This document shows positions 1 to 10,785 of a stretch of DNA of 64,000 bases, in pieces. The stretch's first letter is position 1. Each line of letters starts with the position of its first letter. Source of the stretch: Solen grandis (Eukaryota; Mollusca; Bivalvia; Adapedonta; Solenidae); assembly GCA_021229015.1 (NCBI GenBank), contig CM037794.1, positions 44,390,644 to 44,454,643 of the forward strand. The letters run 5' to 3'. A program made the translations under genes and the position numbers. Below the pieces are notes generated by a model. The model was not told the origin of the DNA. It did not search any database and saw only the letters and a program-made list of their open reading frames with translations.

Positions 1-376
1 CTTATTTCTATTTCATCATGCAGATTTCTTAATAAACCGTTTCTTGTCTCTTTATCATGAATCATATTTAAACGACCTACGACTTAAAGAATAAACTTAA
101 TTTAAGTATATTATCATTATCACTGGCGAATAACTATAATACTCGTATATATGTATATTCATGATCTAGAAATCTGTGAAAGTCATCTAAAGTAGCATAT
201 TCGTATCATAATTTTGTTAATCAGTTTAAACATATATTCCCACAAAAAATTGTTACATGACATGTTCTGTTGCAAAATGACATACGTTCTTTTATTTGCC
301 ATATGTTATAACTTAAAATGTAAGTTGATATTACTTTTAAGGCATTGAAGTACTACAGAATAAAAGCGTTTTTATT

Positions 377-1735
377 TCAGCATGAATTACATCCGAGCTG
401 TTTTATGAGTGTTCCAGTGAAAAACAGTCCACGATAAGCATCTGTAAACAGGTTTTTACCACGACCAAACATATTCCGGACAAAGGCCGTTTCTCCAGAA
501 TACATGACCGCTGTAGTTTGGCACGAACCACAGCCGTGATAGTCAGCATCGATTGAAATACATCTGCCAAATTCCTTTCCACCTACTATGATACTGGCTT
601 TAAACCAATGTGGTGGGGCAGTACACAGCTGAGCGGTAAAGAGATACAGGCCAGACACCGGGGCCGTGAATATCCCAGTACTGTTGTCGTATGCGTTCCC
701 TTCGTTCAACAGATTGGTGGTGAAAATGATTGTATCGCCTTTAGCAGACCCAAGGTGCAGAACATCACGGGCGTTGAAGGCCACGATCGTATCTATACCT
801 ACATTTCAGAGATAAAGATACATGAATATAGAGCAAGTTTCCGCTTATTTTCTGATCACCCTTCCTATTGTGTGTTTACACCCTTTCAAATAATTATGAT
901 AAAGTGTTAACTTGTTGTGCTACTCACATCAATTTGTCACGGATGTTCTTAGGTATGTTGCGAATAAAAATAATGGGGCTATCATTGACATTAACATTTA
1001 AACAATATTATTTGACTTCATAATTTCAAACACATTTATTATCTATCACCATCATTTTTGTCTGTAACAGCAGCATTTAAAGCTTAAGTGTTATCAGATA
1101 CATGAATAAAGGTTTAACTTGAGTCATTCGAATAAACATATATACACGAATTCTAAGTAACCTACATGTTATTTAATCCAAGCATGATACTTTATATATG
1201 AAAAAGAACATACTTTTTAATAGAGAAGACATTTCATAAACGAAACAATTTTAACCACTTGGCGACTCTTTCCTTGTTAGCATCTCCAAAGAGTTACTTA
1301 ATTCATAGGTTTACAGTCAGTTCGCTAAGGAACATTAACATTTTTACCTGAGAGATTCCGGTTGATCTGTTGCATAAAATCAAGCAGATTACGGCGCAGT
1401 TCAGTTATTTGTCCTTCTTGACCACGTACTATATCCAGAGCGTCGTCCTTCTGTTGTTCTACTAATTTGGTGATTTTAGCCCGCTCAGCCTCTGTATCCT
1501 CTAAAATGTTTTTAACATCTCCAACAGCACTACTGATTTCCTGTCTCGCGTTTGATAATTCCGTCTTCATATCTGCAAATGAAGTCTTAACGTCGTTTTG
1601 AAGCGCTTTCCACTCCATTTCCATTTTGATCAGCTTATGCAAAAGTTTCTCTTCATACTCATACCTGGAACACGCAGGCTCCATAACCACACAGCCCAGC
1701 AACATACAAAATGTGAACACGCAGAAAAGAACCAT
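377..1735 (-). CDS. Secreted C1q-domain protein with N-terminal coiled coil (two exons: 1735-1348 and 798-377)
   Basis: The two exons encode about 269 residues. Exon 1 starts with a hydrophobic leader (MVLFCVFTFCMLLGCVV), which indicates secretion. A charged heptad-rich stretch of about 100 residues follows, with several KLVEQQ- or ELRRNLL-like segments, probably a coiled coil for trimerisation. Exon 2 is a C1q head: VAFNAR at its start, then GIFTAPVSGLYLF in the middle and FFTGTLIK near the end, as in the TNF/C1q jelly-roll fold. The donor (minus strand CTCAG|GTAAAA) and acceptor (ATGTAG|GTATAG) are both phase 1 and rebuild a Gly codon; 388 + 422 nt is divisible by three. The stop is TGA at 379-377, and an AATAAA overlaps it closely. 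C1q-domain proteins are abundant in bivalve haemolymph, where many act as soluble pattern-recognition lectins; that role is inferred from the family. There is no collagen region, so it belongs to the coiled-coil subclass. Confidence 0.9.
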
Positions 1736-1770
1736 GATTGTAATCTGAACAGCGGCTCCTTCAGAGTTGT

Positions 1771-1777
1771 TTTTATA
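1771..1777 (-). promoter_or_regulatory. Candidate TATA box of the C1q-domain gene
   Basis: The minus strand reads TATAAAA here, about 36-42 bases upstream of the ATG at 1735. Standard spacing would place transcription start near 1745 and give a very short 5' UTR. Motif and position only. Confidence 0.4.
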
Positions 1778-1984
1778 TCTGTAAATAGTGTCCTTTTATT
1801 AGCTATTACTATGGAGCCATATTACGGACACCAATCTAGTTTTTCTTAATGTCAAAATTTCTTCTGTCTATTTTCATCACTGTCGTAATCATTCACGAAC
1901 ATCGTCGTGATATATTTTCATTGTGTTGCACGTAGCATAAAAGTGTTGTCTCGGGACTGACTGGCCTAATTTCAATATATTATG

Positions 1985-2097
1985 ACTTGGTATAGTAGCA
2001 TGCCTCTTGTCTTCGGCGGAATATCGCAGTGAGACATCATGTAGACAAATGTCTTCAACTGACTAATAAACTGTTGTTGGGACGTTAAACACAAACA
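1985..2097 (-). repeat. SINE-like interspersed element, diverged copy 1
   Basis: The plus strand ends in TTGTTGGGACGTTAAAC followed by ACAAACAC. This is the reverse complement of the core shared with the copies at 2647-2801, 7565-7732 and 58068-58125. It is the most diverged copy upstream of that terminus. No coding potential. Confidence 0.55.
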
Positions 2098-2505
2098 CAC
2101 GAATTCATGTCTTTATATTCAAGGTAAAATCCTTATTTAGTGGGTGTAGTTTTGGCCTAAACATGACACCATACTAATGGTCTCTAAAGAACAATGGTGT
2201 TTAAACATGAGAAAATACTTGTCTTAAATTTCACATGATCTAACATGACACTAAATTTACTTATTTGTATAATTTAAGCATAAAAGCATACGTGTATTTC
2301 TAATTCTGTTTGCGCAATTGACTTATAATCGCTGCAACCCGACGTTGATACTGCAAATTACAACGCATTAACATGTTTTCGAGGTTTTATGTCTTCCGGA
2401 GTTAGAGTAAATGATTGCTTATCACGAGAAACAGATTGTCAAATTGTCATATTTATGTACTGAACTAAAGACACGAAAAATAACAGGCACTAAAATGCAA
2501 TTACC

Positions 2506-2572
2506 GACCCCAGTGACCAAGTGGTTAGATAGTCCGCCTCGGAAGCGTGAAGTCGTGGGTTCGATCCCCGGC
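2506..2572 (+). repeat. tRNA-derived SINE head (Pol III A and B boxes)
   Basis: The stretch has a tRNA-like layout: an A-box-like TGACCAAGTGGTTA followed by a B box GGTTCGATCCC. It lacks a convincing acceptor stem and anticodon arm, and it runs straight into a longer repeat, so it is read as the 5' part of a SINE and not as a functional tRNA gene. An inverted, partial copy of the B-box part lies at 2893-2909. Confidence 0.6.
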
Positions 2573-2909
2573 CGCAACATACCATAAAACTATAATAGCG
2601 TCCTTGCTTGGCGCTCAGCATATAAGGGTAGTTCCAGGACTGGTTGATAGTTTGTTTGTTGGGTTTAACGTCCCATCGACAGTATTTCAGTCATTTGGAG
2701 ACGATGTCTACTTGAGACAGATCAAGTGCTGCCAACAGCAGTATCACGCTGTAGACATGTGGCATGATACCACACCCAGTCACATTATCCTGACATCTGG
2801 CCAACCAGTCCTGGAACTACCCTTATATGCTAAGCGCCAAGCAAGGGAGCTATAACAGTACCATTTTAACGACTTTGGTTTGTCGCGACCGGGGATCGAA
2901 CCCACGACC
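2551..2909. repeat. Fold-back (inverted-repeat) SINE: arms 2551-2646 and 2802-2909
   Basis: The left arm starts at the tRNA-like B box and ends in GTTCCAGGACTGGTTG. The right arm is its reverse complement, from CAACCAGTCCTGGAAC through GGATCGAACCCACGACC. The arms match closely apart from a short insertion. The roughly 155-bp centre contains the GGGTTTAACGTCCC / CAGTCATTTGGAGAC core found elsewhere in this window. A 102-codon reading frame across it is incidental. Confidence 0.75.
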
Positions 2910-4056
2910 AGGACTAGTAAAACCGGTGTCAACAATCTTTTTTTGTTTTAATTTATTTCAGCCCTTGTAATGTATCCCAACTTTTTTTTTTTCGTTTAGC
3001 CATATTTTGAAAATTTGACAAAAATCTTTTTGTTTGATGGAATAGCCAGAACACTATGGCTGGTACGTGTTGTTTTATGAGAGGCAAAATATGGTACCTG
3101 CACAATTAAATCTCAATAGATATACTCTTTTAGCGGTAAGTCTATGATCAATTTCTTAATAGAACCATTGGAGGGATGCCCTACATTGTAGTGGGTTTTC
3201 ATAAATATTTTCCATATTTCTTCAACAAATTTGTAATGTTTTATTCCATTTTGTTTATGGAGTGATGATATATATAGAGTTTTACTCATTCGAAAATGGC
3301 CGTACATTGAAAACTAAAATTGGAGATGATATCCTTCGTACAATATTTATATTGTTTTTTTTTTCTTTTTCTTTTGGTATATCTTGACAGACTTTAATGT
3401 TGTTGTTTTTTTTGGTGTTTTTTTTGGTTTTTTGTTTTTTTTGTTTTTTTTAATAATTGATTATAATATGTTTTATACATATTTATGGAGAGTTAATGGT
3501 TTGCAGCTAACAAAATGTATATCTTTGTTCATATCACTTCCATGAAATAGTGTAAGCGATATCGGAATTAAGAAACAGCAAAAACGACAATCAGAAGGTA
3601 GTTGGGTTACTATAACATTTGATATAGGAAATGAATGATAGAGGTTAGATAACTGGATAGACACTCTTGTATTCTATGTTATATCTGGGACAGATTACTT
3701 CCCGTTCATGATGTATTATCACGTTTTCAGAATTAAGCAACATGCATTATCTCTCATGGTCCTTATTCGCTTGATATACAAAATGTGAAACAAAGGAAAA
3801 CATTTTAAAGATAACTTAATAAGCCAATTATAACGTCTATGATGACCATGCTCGTACACGAGTACTACAATTTTACTTAATTAACTAATGACAAACAGTA
3901 TCTATTATCTTTGATAAATATCTTAATAAGCCAATTATAACGTCTATGATAACATATATCCGGTTCCGGTTGGGAAAAGTCAGACATTTTTCGCTCTCTT
4001 GAAAAATATTTCTGAATTGTTGGATTATCAGTGTTAACCCGTGTTTTTTTGACAAA

Positions 4057-4932
4057 ATGGATGTTGAGGATTCTTTAATTGACAAAGGACAACTAGATGC
4101 CGGTAAGAAGCAAATCTCGTCTTCAAATATACAGACACAAAATCCATTTTCAATATTGAGTATTGGGGACAAAGAGAACAATGGAGCCAGCCATGGCGCC
4201 ACCAGTCAGGTGTTCACCGACACAAATGATAGTCTGTTCACGTTTGTTAAAAGTAGCAGAAAAAGAAAAAAAAATAGTTCTAACGGTGAATGTAGTCTGG
4301 ACCTTGAATATTTTAAAAATTTGAATACTGATGATAAACTCTTAGTCCTTTATTCAGACCTGCACAAACAAGGCACCCTCTCAACCTCCATTGAGGCCAA
4401 ATTAGAGCAGTATTTACAAATAAAAAACAAGGTCAATGATGTAGAGGCTACCATGGGAACTCTTGATAAGCGACTTCTATTCCAAGAGTACAAATCGCTG
4501 GACCTAGAAGCACGCAGTCGACGCAACAATCTCATCTTTCTAGGGCTCAGAGAAGAAAAAAATGAAAACTGTCACTTGAAAATCACAAATTTTATTCGTA
4601 ATAATCTTGAGATAGATTTTGACCTAGTCATCGACATGGCCCACCGTCTAGGCAGGTTCACCAGAGGGTCTGACAGGGGAATTATAGTCGCCTTCCGAGA
4701 TTACACATCTGTAGAGACCGTGTTATCCCAAGCACACCGACTCAAAGACACGCGTCACAGCATCAACAAGGACTTTCCTAAGGAAATAGTTCATGCCCGT
4801 AAAGCTCTATGGGGAAAGTTCAAAGACTTAAAGCACAAAAATCCAGACAGTCGAGTCAACATGGCTCATTTATCAACTGTTGACTATATCAACATCATAT
4901 ATACATTTTTTTTTCTGCTTTTATATTATTAA
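4057..4932 (+). CDS. LINE ORF1-like protein, C-terminally degenerate
   Basis: The frame encodes 291 residues from the ATG at 4057. The N-terminal third is polar, with a lysine-rich KSSRKRKKN cluster. A charged segment near residues 120-155 (KLEQYLQIKNKVNDVEATM) may form a coiled coil. Then come RSRRNNLIFLGLREE, DMAHRLGR, IIVAFRD and DFPKEIVHARKALW, the layout of the RRM-like domain of L1-type ORF1 proteins (Transposase_22 family). These proteins are known to bind RNA and chaperone nucleic acid during retrotransposition. The last 20 or so residues (INIIYTFFFLLLYY) come from AT-rich sequence, so the natural C-terminus has been lost. It is part of a defective element and not a host gene. Confidence 0.7.
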   Translation: MDVEDSLIDKGQLDAGKKQISSSNIQTQNPFSILSIGDKENNGASHGATSQVFTDTNDSLFTFVKSSRKRKKNSSNGECSLDLEYFKNLNTDDKLLVLYSDLHKQGTLSTSIEAKLEQYLQIKNKVNDVEATMGTLDKRLLFQEYKSLDLEARSRRNNLIFLGLREEKNENCHLKITNFIRNNLEIDFDLVIDMAHRLGRFTRGSDRGIIVAFRDYTSVETVLSQAHRLKDTRHSINKDFPKEIVHARKALWGKFKDLKHKNPDSRVNMAHLSTVDYINIIYTFFFLLLYY

Positions 4933-5093
4933 AAATTGGTTTGTAGAAGAAGGACTCCTAATATCGTATCTTACCATTAATAAACAACCTTAAGTATTTC
5001 TTGTCTAATGATATATATGTAATTGCTTTAAATTTTTTAAAAAAAAAAAAATTTACTAATATATCTGATCGGTGGCCATTATGATTATCGTCA

Positions 5094-5240
5094 TTAATTA
5101 ATTAATTATTAATTAATTAATTGATTAATTAATTAATTGATTAATTAATTAATTAATTAATTAATTAATTAATTAATTAATTAATTAATTAATTAATTAA
5201 TTAATTAATTCATTCATTCATTCATTCATACATACATTTA
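5094..5240. repeat. (TTAA)n microsatellite passing into (ATTC)n
   Basis: Almost pure TTAA repeats run for about 120 bases and change into ATTC and ATAC repeats. They lie inside the 3' part of the LINE copy. Confidence 0.9.
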
Positions 5241-5705
5241 TTCATTCACTTTTTTTGCAGCCAGTGATAAATATATTTCATATTCAATATATATTTTGTA
5301 TTGCTCCCCCCCCCCTCTACTGCATTTTATATAACACATTGTACACGTTTTTTGTCATCTTTTGTGAAATATATAAGGTACTAGTTTGAGTTAAAACTGT
5401 TCATCAGACCGGAATCAAATCATCTTTATAAGATTGTATTATACTGTTCCCCATGCTGTATTACTTAAAGTATACCTGGGATGAAATAAAGTGTTGTTCT
5501 GTTCTGTTCTGTTCGTACACGAGTATTATAGTTTTACTTGATTAACTAATGATAAACAATTTCTATTATCTTTGATAAATATCTCAATAAGCCAATTATA
5601 AAGTCTATGATGACCATGCTCGTACACGAGTACTAAAGTTTTACTTAATTAACTATTGACAAACAGTTTCTCTTATCTTTGATAAATATCTCTGATAGCA
5701 ATGAT

Positions 5706-6908
5706 ATTTGCTAAATTATGTGATTATACATACGGATATATATTTATAGGAAAGGTTGATAATAAGTATTACAAGTATTATTACACCGTTTTAATGTTGA
5801 AAGAATGAAAGAACTGATGCATACATGAAGAGGACATGTTTCAAAACCATCTTAACGATAGAAAATGTGAGCTGTTAGGCTAGACTGAGGAAACACTTGA
5901 TGTTAAATGACAACAGTCCTTATAAAAGATGAGTCACAGTTGTACTTTCTTAATAACAAATCCAAGTTCTTTAAACACAATGATTATAAAACGGAATAAT
6001 TTCAAATTGCGTCATACGAGCAACTTAAGTAACCATAGTAACTCACTATCGGCCCGGGTGTCAAGCACAATCGCCATGCGAATATGTTTTATATCCGACA
6101 CACAAAATATTTCAAACTCTACTAAAACGGTAAATAGCAGAATTAGGGTGGAGTATGCGATTTTGAAATCATTCGGAAATTGCAGTTTAAAATAAACAAC
6201 GTTCGAACTAAAACAGTCTTTACAGAAACTTCGTGAAGATGTTTTAATAATGTTTAAAAATCAGAGCGAATATTTAATTGTATAAGGATCTTGTACGAAC
6301 TCGAACTGAGACATTCAGGTTAATCAAACAAACGAGGGAACATCAAGCTTAGCTTAGCTTAGCTTAGCTTAGCACTTGTCTTTAAATTGTACAAGCATTT
6401 TTTATGGACAGACATCTAGATGATAAAAGATGAAGGACGCAGTCAGAAGTTGGAATTGGATCGCCACATGACGTCAATTTAGGAAACTTCAGCAGACGAC
6501 CATCGTAGGTGCGATGGCGACCTGTCTGAGACTGCAGGCAGCAGCATTGGGTTAATACACAATATCCATGTTAAAGCACTGGATTTGAAAAAAAAAAAAA
6601 CAATCATGTTTTATTTACTAAAATCTTATGTTTTTAATTAAAGTAGCGTCTGTATATTGCCACGGAATAAAAGGCCGGATATTATCCCGCTGAAGCAGTT
6701 CGTCCTCCACCAATACAACGCCCCGACCTATGCGGTAACAAACAACAAATTCGCAACCGCAATTTTAGGATCATGCACTCTAGTCTCCGGGCCATTATTA
6801 TTACATGTATCTCTTTATTTCCCCCATTGATGGAGATGTTATAAAAATAATACAGATACGGTACATGAAACAAATGTATTTAAATATTTATAAAAATATG
6901 TTCTAATG

Positions 6909-6979
<71 letters not shown>

Positions 6980-7340
6980 GGCCTGTGAGGAAGGCACATT
7001 TTTTTTTTTTTTTGCTTCGAATGCCTATATCCTATTAAAAAAGTGAAGCATTCTTCTCTGAGTCGATGCAAATTTTACTGCTTGTGACAGCTTCAGATGA
7101 CGTAACATACCACGAAGTATGGCCTCACAGCTAACGTCTACTTCATTGTAATATTTTATGGCTAAATATAGAAAATAAGTAGAAAAAAGAAAGAAAACAA
7201 TTTGAGGAAAACAATGATTTGTACACTCTGTATAAGGATGAATATCCGGGAACATCTCCAGGAATCGTATCGAGAATACAATTGTTTTGAATTGTCAAAA
7301 TACTGTGTAAATAGTTAATAAAGCGAATTTCCGCCTTACT
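5706..7340. other. Non-coding interval with microsatellites
   Basis: No supported gene was seen. It contains an AGCTT pentanucleotide repeat at about 6347-6372, a long (TA)n run at about 6911-6976 and a poly-T tract near 7000. Short open frames here lack family motifs, signal peptides or matching splice sites. Confidence 0.6.
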
Positions 7341-7458
7341 GTGCGGTTATCTGGATATCTGCATGGTCCGCCATTACTTCGTGGTTATCTGGATAACTGC
7401 ATGGTCAGCCATTACTGTACGGTTATCTGGATAACTGAATGGTCTTTCACCAGTTAAT
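7341..7458. repeat. 38-bp tandem repeat, three copies
   Basis: CGGTTATCTGGATA and close variants recur with starts at 7345, 7383 and 7421, an exact 38-bp spacing. Each is followed by CTGCATGGTC or a close variant. Confidence 0.75.
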
Positions 7459-7564
7459 ACATGGCTGTGGAAACTCCGCCTACTAAAATGTGTACGGGAT
7501 CCAGTTTAAACATGGGTACTTTTCTACAGAAAACTACCTAGGCCGAGTTACAAGGGTAGTCGCA

Positions 7565-7732
7565 GAACAGGTTGGCCCGGTGTTGGAATTATGTGACTGG
7601 GTGAGTTATCATGTCACATGTCTATTGCGTGATACTGCAATTTGGCAGCGCTATATATGTCTAAAGTATATATAGTCTCCAAATGACTGAAATAGTGTCG
7701 TTGGGACGTTAAACCAAACAAACAAACAGATT
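7565..7732 (-). repeat. SINE-like interspersed element, copy 3
   Basis: The reverse complement begins with runs of TTTG and GGTTTAACGTCCCAACGAC, then CAGTCATTTGGAGAC and TGCCAAATTGCAG. It matches the centre of the fold-back element at 2647-2801 along nearly its whole length. It stops about 20 bases before the assembly gap. Confidence 0.7.
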
Positions 7733-7751
7733 ATACTTGTCCGTACATTTA

Positions 7752-7851
7752 NNNNNNNNNNNNNNNNNNNNNNNNNNNNNNNNNNNNNNNNNNNNNNNNN
7801 NNNNNNNNNNNNNNNNNNNNNNNNNNNNNNNNNNNNNNNNNNNNNNNNNNN
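7752..7851. other. Assembly gap (100 N)
   Basis: Exactly 100 Ns, a conventional placeholder for a gap of unknown length. The unseen first exon of the large receptor could lie here, but nothing proves it. Confidence 0.99.
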
Positions 7852-9938
7852 AAAAAAAAATGGCGATGTTTATCTTCTTCAAAATCACAACAAAATTGGT
7901 TATCGATCTGGTGCAGGCAACGGTTAAAGAATTAAAATAAGTTAGAAAATTCAATTAGAAAAATAACGGATGGTTGAAGGGATAACTCAATTACGTTACT
8001 TTATACTGAATTAAGATTACACTTAGATAACTACTTTCTACTCAGTTATAATCTATTTAAACAATCAGGGGCAATTTATTTATTTTAAAATACAGACGTT
8101 TTCAATATACGGTATTGCTTTTTAAGTCGTTAAGGATTCTGAAACGGAATTAAATGTGCTATTAATATTATACAACCTACATCACAACGTTCAAAGCTGA
8201 CATCTAGTTCGGCTATTGGTATTAACTGTCCTGTGCAGGTGTATTTTAAATTATCAACAGCGATCCAGTTTTGCACTACTTAATGAAATCCGTATTTAAA
8301 TAAATCATGTTTATACTCACATATACTGTACATGATAAACAACGAATCACAGAACTTTGATGTTTTATCTTTATTTGAAAAACACAAACACATCTATATT
8401 TTCGTTTCACTGCATATTCAAGTTGTCTTTGAAAATCGCATGATGCACATATATCATAAAACATTAATTAGGACTTCCGGCCGTCTGCAACAAAACCTAA
8501 CAAATGGCATGTAAGAACACGAATTTGTTTCCAATCGGATCAATTCGATTGTCAAGGATTTGCTAGTAAATATTCTGTTACATTTTGATGGCTTTGATAT
8601 GAAATGCATTTTAGAAAACCTTAACACCGGCAGGTTTGCATCAGGATTTGTTCATGAGTTTTTTTAAATGTCAACATCAACGTACACAAATATCAGCACT
8701 CTTCCTACGTCAAATTGCTGGACATCACGCCAATAAATGTGATTGCTTTGATGGCAAATCATTCGAAAGTTTGGATAATTTACCTATTTTGAGCTTGAAG
8801 GCAAAGTCCTAAAGAGATTCAAGGAAATCAGCGTTGAACAAATCGACAAATTAAAGGGACAAAATACAGAGTTTAAAATAGGCAGACAAACCAAGTGGGC
8901 TGTAAATATTTTCCCATTAGTTCATCCTTGGAGCATTGTAAAATATATTTCTAGGTTAGAATCCGTGGTTTGTACCTGGGATTTTTATTTTAAATTTTCT
9001 GTTGATGGGTCTGAATATTAAGCAGGAATGAAATACTGTTTTACTTACACTACTCCAGTGAAGCTGTACATTAAAATATAACTGTAGAGTATTGTTTTGA
9101 ACTGCAAAAACTTCAATTGAGTGGTTTCTGGATTGAGGAAATATTCTTTTTAAATTGTAGCGCGAAGCGTGAGTGAATATGTTATATTTGTATCACTTAA
9201 GGATGAGGACTATGCCATATCCACTCAAAAGATACAAATATTTTAATTTATGCCAAAAAAAAAAATGAAATTGAACCTTTTTTTATGTATTCAATCATGT
9301 TAACACGCGTATGAATCAATGTGAATGTTTGCCACTTAAAGAAAAGAAATGGAGAAACTAATAAATGCTGGAAGTCTACAAATCCATATACGCAGCCTTT
9401 ATGAGTAAAAAAGTAGATCCGAGAAGCCTATTTCACCCACGTTGTGGATGATATGGATTTTACCTCACCAAAAGAAAAACATGTTTCGTCAGTTAGTATA
9501 AAAATGTGAATTCCATCTCATGAGGACAAAATAGACGCAAGGAGACTTTACCTTTGTTGTGGAAGAAATGTGAACTTTTATGTATTTTAAAGCGAGGAGA
9601 CAATAAAAAAGGAATAAGATATACTTCAGATCCGGTCGCCTTCTTAAATTAATTCAAGAGTTTGATAAAACCCATTTATCCTTTACTCCATTTTTTATCC
9701 AGTTCCATCTACTCTTAGCTAACCACTCAGATTATCTAATTACAATTTTCATGGACCATTAAATTGCATTTTTTTTTCGGTGTCGGAGAAATATAAAATT
9801 AATTGACGAGTGCTGATAATATATAGTACTTACTTTTTCTACACCACTCTATATTCGATTGTTCACACACTTACATGAACAATACAATAAGGTATGCACA
9901 TGTGGTGAAATTTTACTGATTTATCTTTAACACTCCAG
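7852..9938. other. Intergenic or 5'-intron sequence upstream of the receptor, no gene seen
   Basis: AT-rich sequence. I looked for an exon with ATG, a signal peptide and a phase-1 donor to precede the exon at 9939 and found no convincing candidate. Confidence 0.5.
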
Positions 9939-10785
9939 GATTAGAGAACATGATGAAATGTGGCCAGAATGTGACGCAACCGGGAGTTATAGCTCTGCCG
10001 GCCTACCCGTTCTATTATGGTCAGTTGGTCAACTGTGAGTGGCGCATCTCGGCCCCTGACGGAAAGTTTGTCAGGATTGATATAATACTCCTCAATATCA
10101 ACGGGGTAAAATTGATTTATGCTCAATCATATGCCCTTTTACTGTGGAGACAAAGTAATGTTTCATTCCCCAAGTTTATTTGTCTATATCTATTTTACTC
10201 TCACATAAACCCCAAAACACTGGAGAGCAGTTCCTTTGTCAATGTTCTATTGATCAACGAGTAAAATCCTTCAATATAAGATACGATAGGTAGGTCAACA
10301 CATTGTCAAAGTATAAGCTGTATCTAGTGTACGTTTTAAACATGTGCTGTAGCATTTCCATCTAAGGAGCCTTCAAAGTGACATTGCATACTGTGTGTCT
10401 TAGCGGCATGATACTTTTTTTCGTATAACGGTCTCATTTAGACTGATCAACTGACGTTATCACCAAATAATATTTCACAGAACAGTGTCATTTAACGGCC
10501 ATTCTGTGAATTGTTTTTTTTCTTTTGTCATTGTTTTGTCGTCTTATTAGCATGTTCTTATATCTTATATTTTATCCTCTTTTTATATCTTACAATATCT
10601 GTAGGTCTCCCAAGCCAACTCTTCGCAAAATGTTGCCATTTTCGACGAACTTTTGGTGAAAAATGTCAGTGATTATGGGAACGTCATTATTTCAAGTACA
10701 GAAGAAATGAATGCTATATTGCAATTAAGAAAAATCGATGCAGGCTTTGGAAATAATAAATTTGTTATAAGCATCTCATACACAG
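9939..10785 (+). CDS. Receptor exons 1-2: first CUB domain
   Basis: Exon 9939-10105 enters in phase 1 and exits in phase 0 (CGGG|GTAAAA). It encodes the start of a CUB domain: Cys-Gly, then [14 protein letters not shown], then [15 protein letters not shown]. Exon 10605-10785 (phase 0 to 1) continues with VAIFDE, a run of short beta-strand-like segments and FVISISYTG, the usual CUB ending. CUB modules are extracellular beta-sandwiches that bind proteins or carbohydrates, often with Ca2+. An intron of 499 bp separates the halves. The phase-1 entry means at least one upstream exon must exist. Confidence 0.8.

Larger units (their letters stand above)
3951..5512 (+). mobile_element. Short non-LTR retrotransposon (LINE) copy with ORF1 only
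   Basis: About 1.56 kb lies inside the 107-bp tandem repeat. It has a roughly 106-nt leader, an ORF1-like frame at 4057-4932, an AT-rich segment with a TTAA microsatellite, and a 3' end reading GATGAAATAAAGTG followed by a short (GTTCT)n tail, as many LINEs end. No reverse transcriptase or endonuclease frame is present, so the copy is internally deleted and not autonomous. Insertion of this element explains the interrupted tandem repeat. Confidence 0.7.
3817..5705 (+). repeat. 107-bp tandem repeat (at least three full units plus a partial one) split by a LINE
   Basis: Units begin TCGTACACGAGTA at 3852, 5513 and 5620. Each contains AAGCCAATTATAA and TTTGATAAATATCT. The spacing 5513 to 5620 gives a 107-bp period, and a partial unit precedes 3852. 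The unit starting at 3852 is interrupted near 3951 and the repeat resumes at 5513, so the sequence between is an insertion. Confidence 0.75.

Noticed and set aside
608..910. 100-codon plus-strand frame
   Set aside because: It is antisense to the C1q exon, which has clear domain motifs and splice signals.
2506..2572. Possible genuine tRNA gene
   Set aside because: A and B boxes are present, but the acceptor stem and anticodon arm do not form and the sequence is fused to a repeat.
2547..2855. 102-codon open frame on the plus strand
   Set aside because: It lies entirely within the fold-back SINE and has no protein-family features.
5929..6195. 88-codon plus-strand frame
   Set aside because: Low-complexity Ser/Asn-rich product without domain or signal, in repeat-rich DNA.
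7860..7940. Short hydrophobic N-terminus (MAMFIFFK) as the receptor's missing signal exon
   Set aside because: It is too weakly hydrophobic, follows directly on a gap and poly-A, and has no phase-1 donor.
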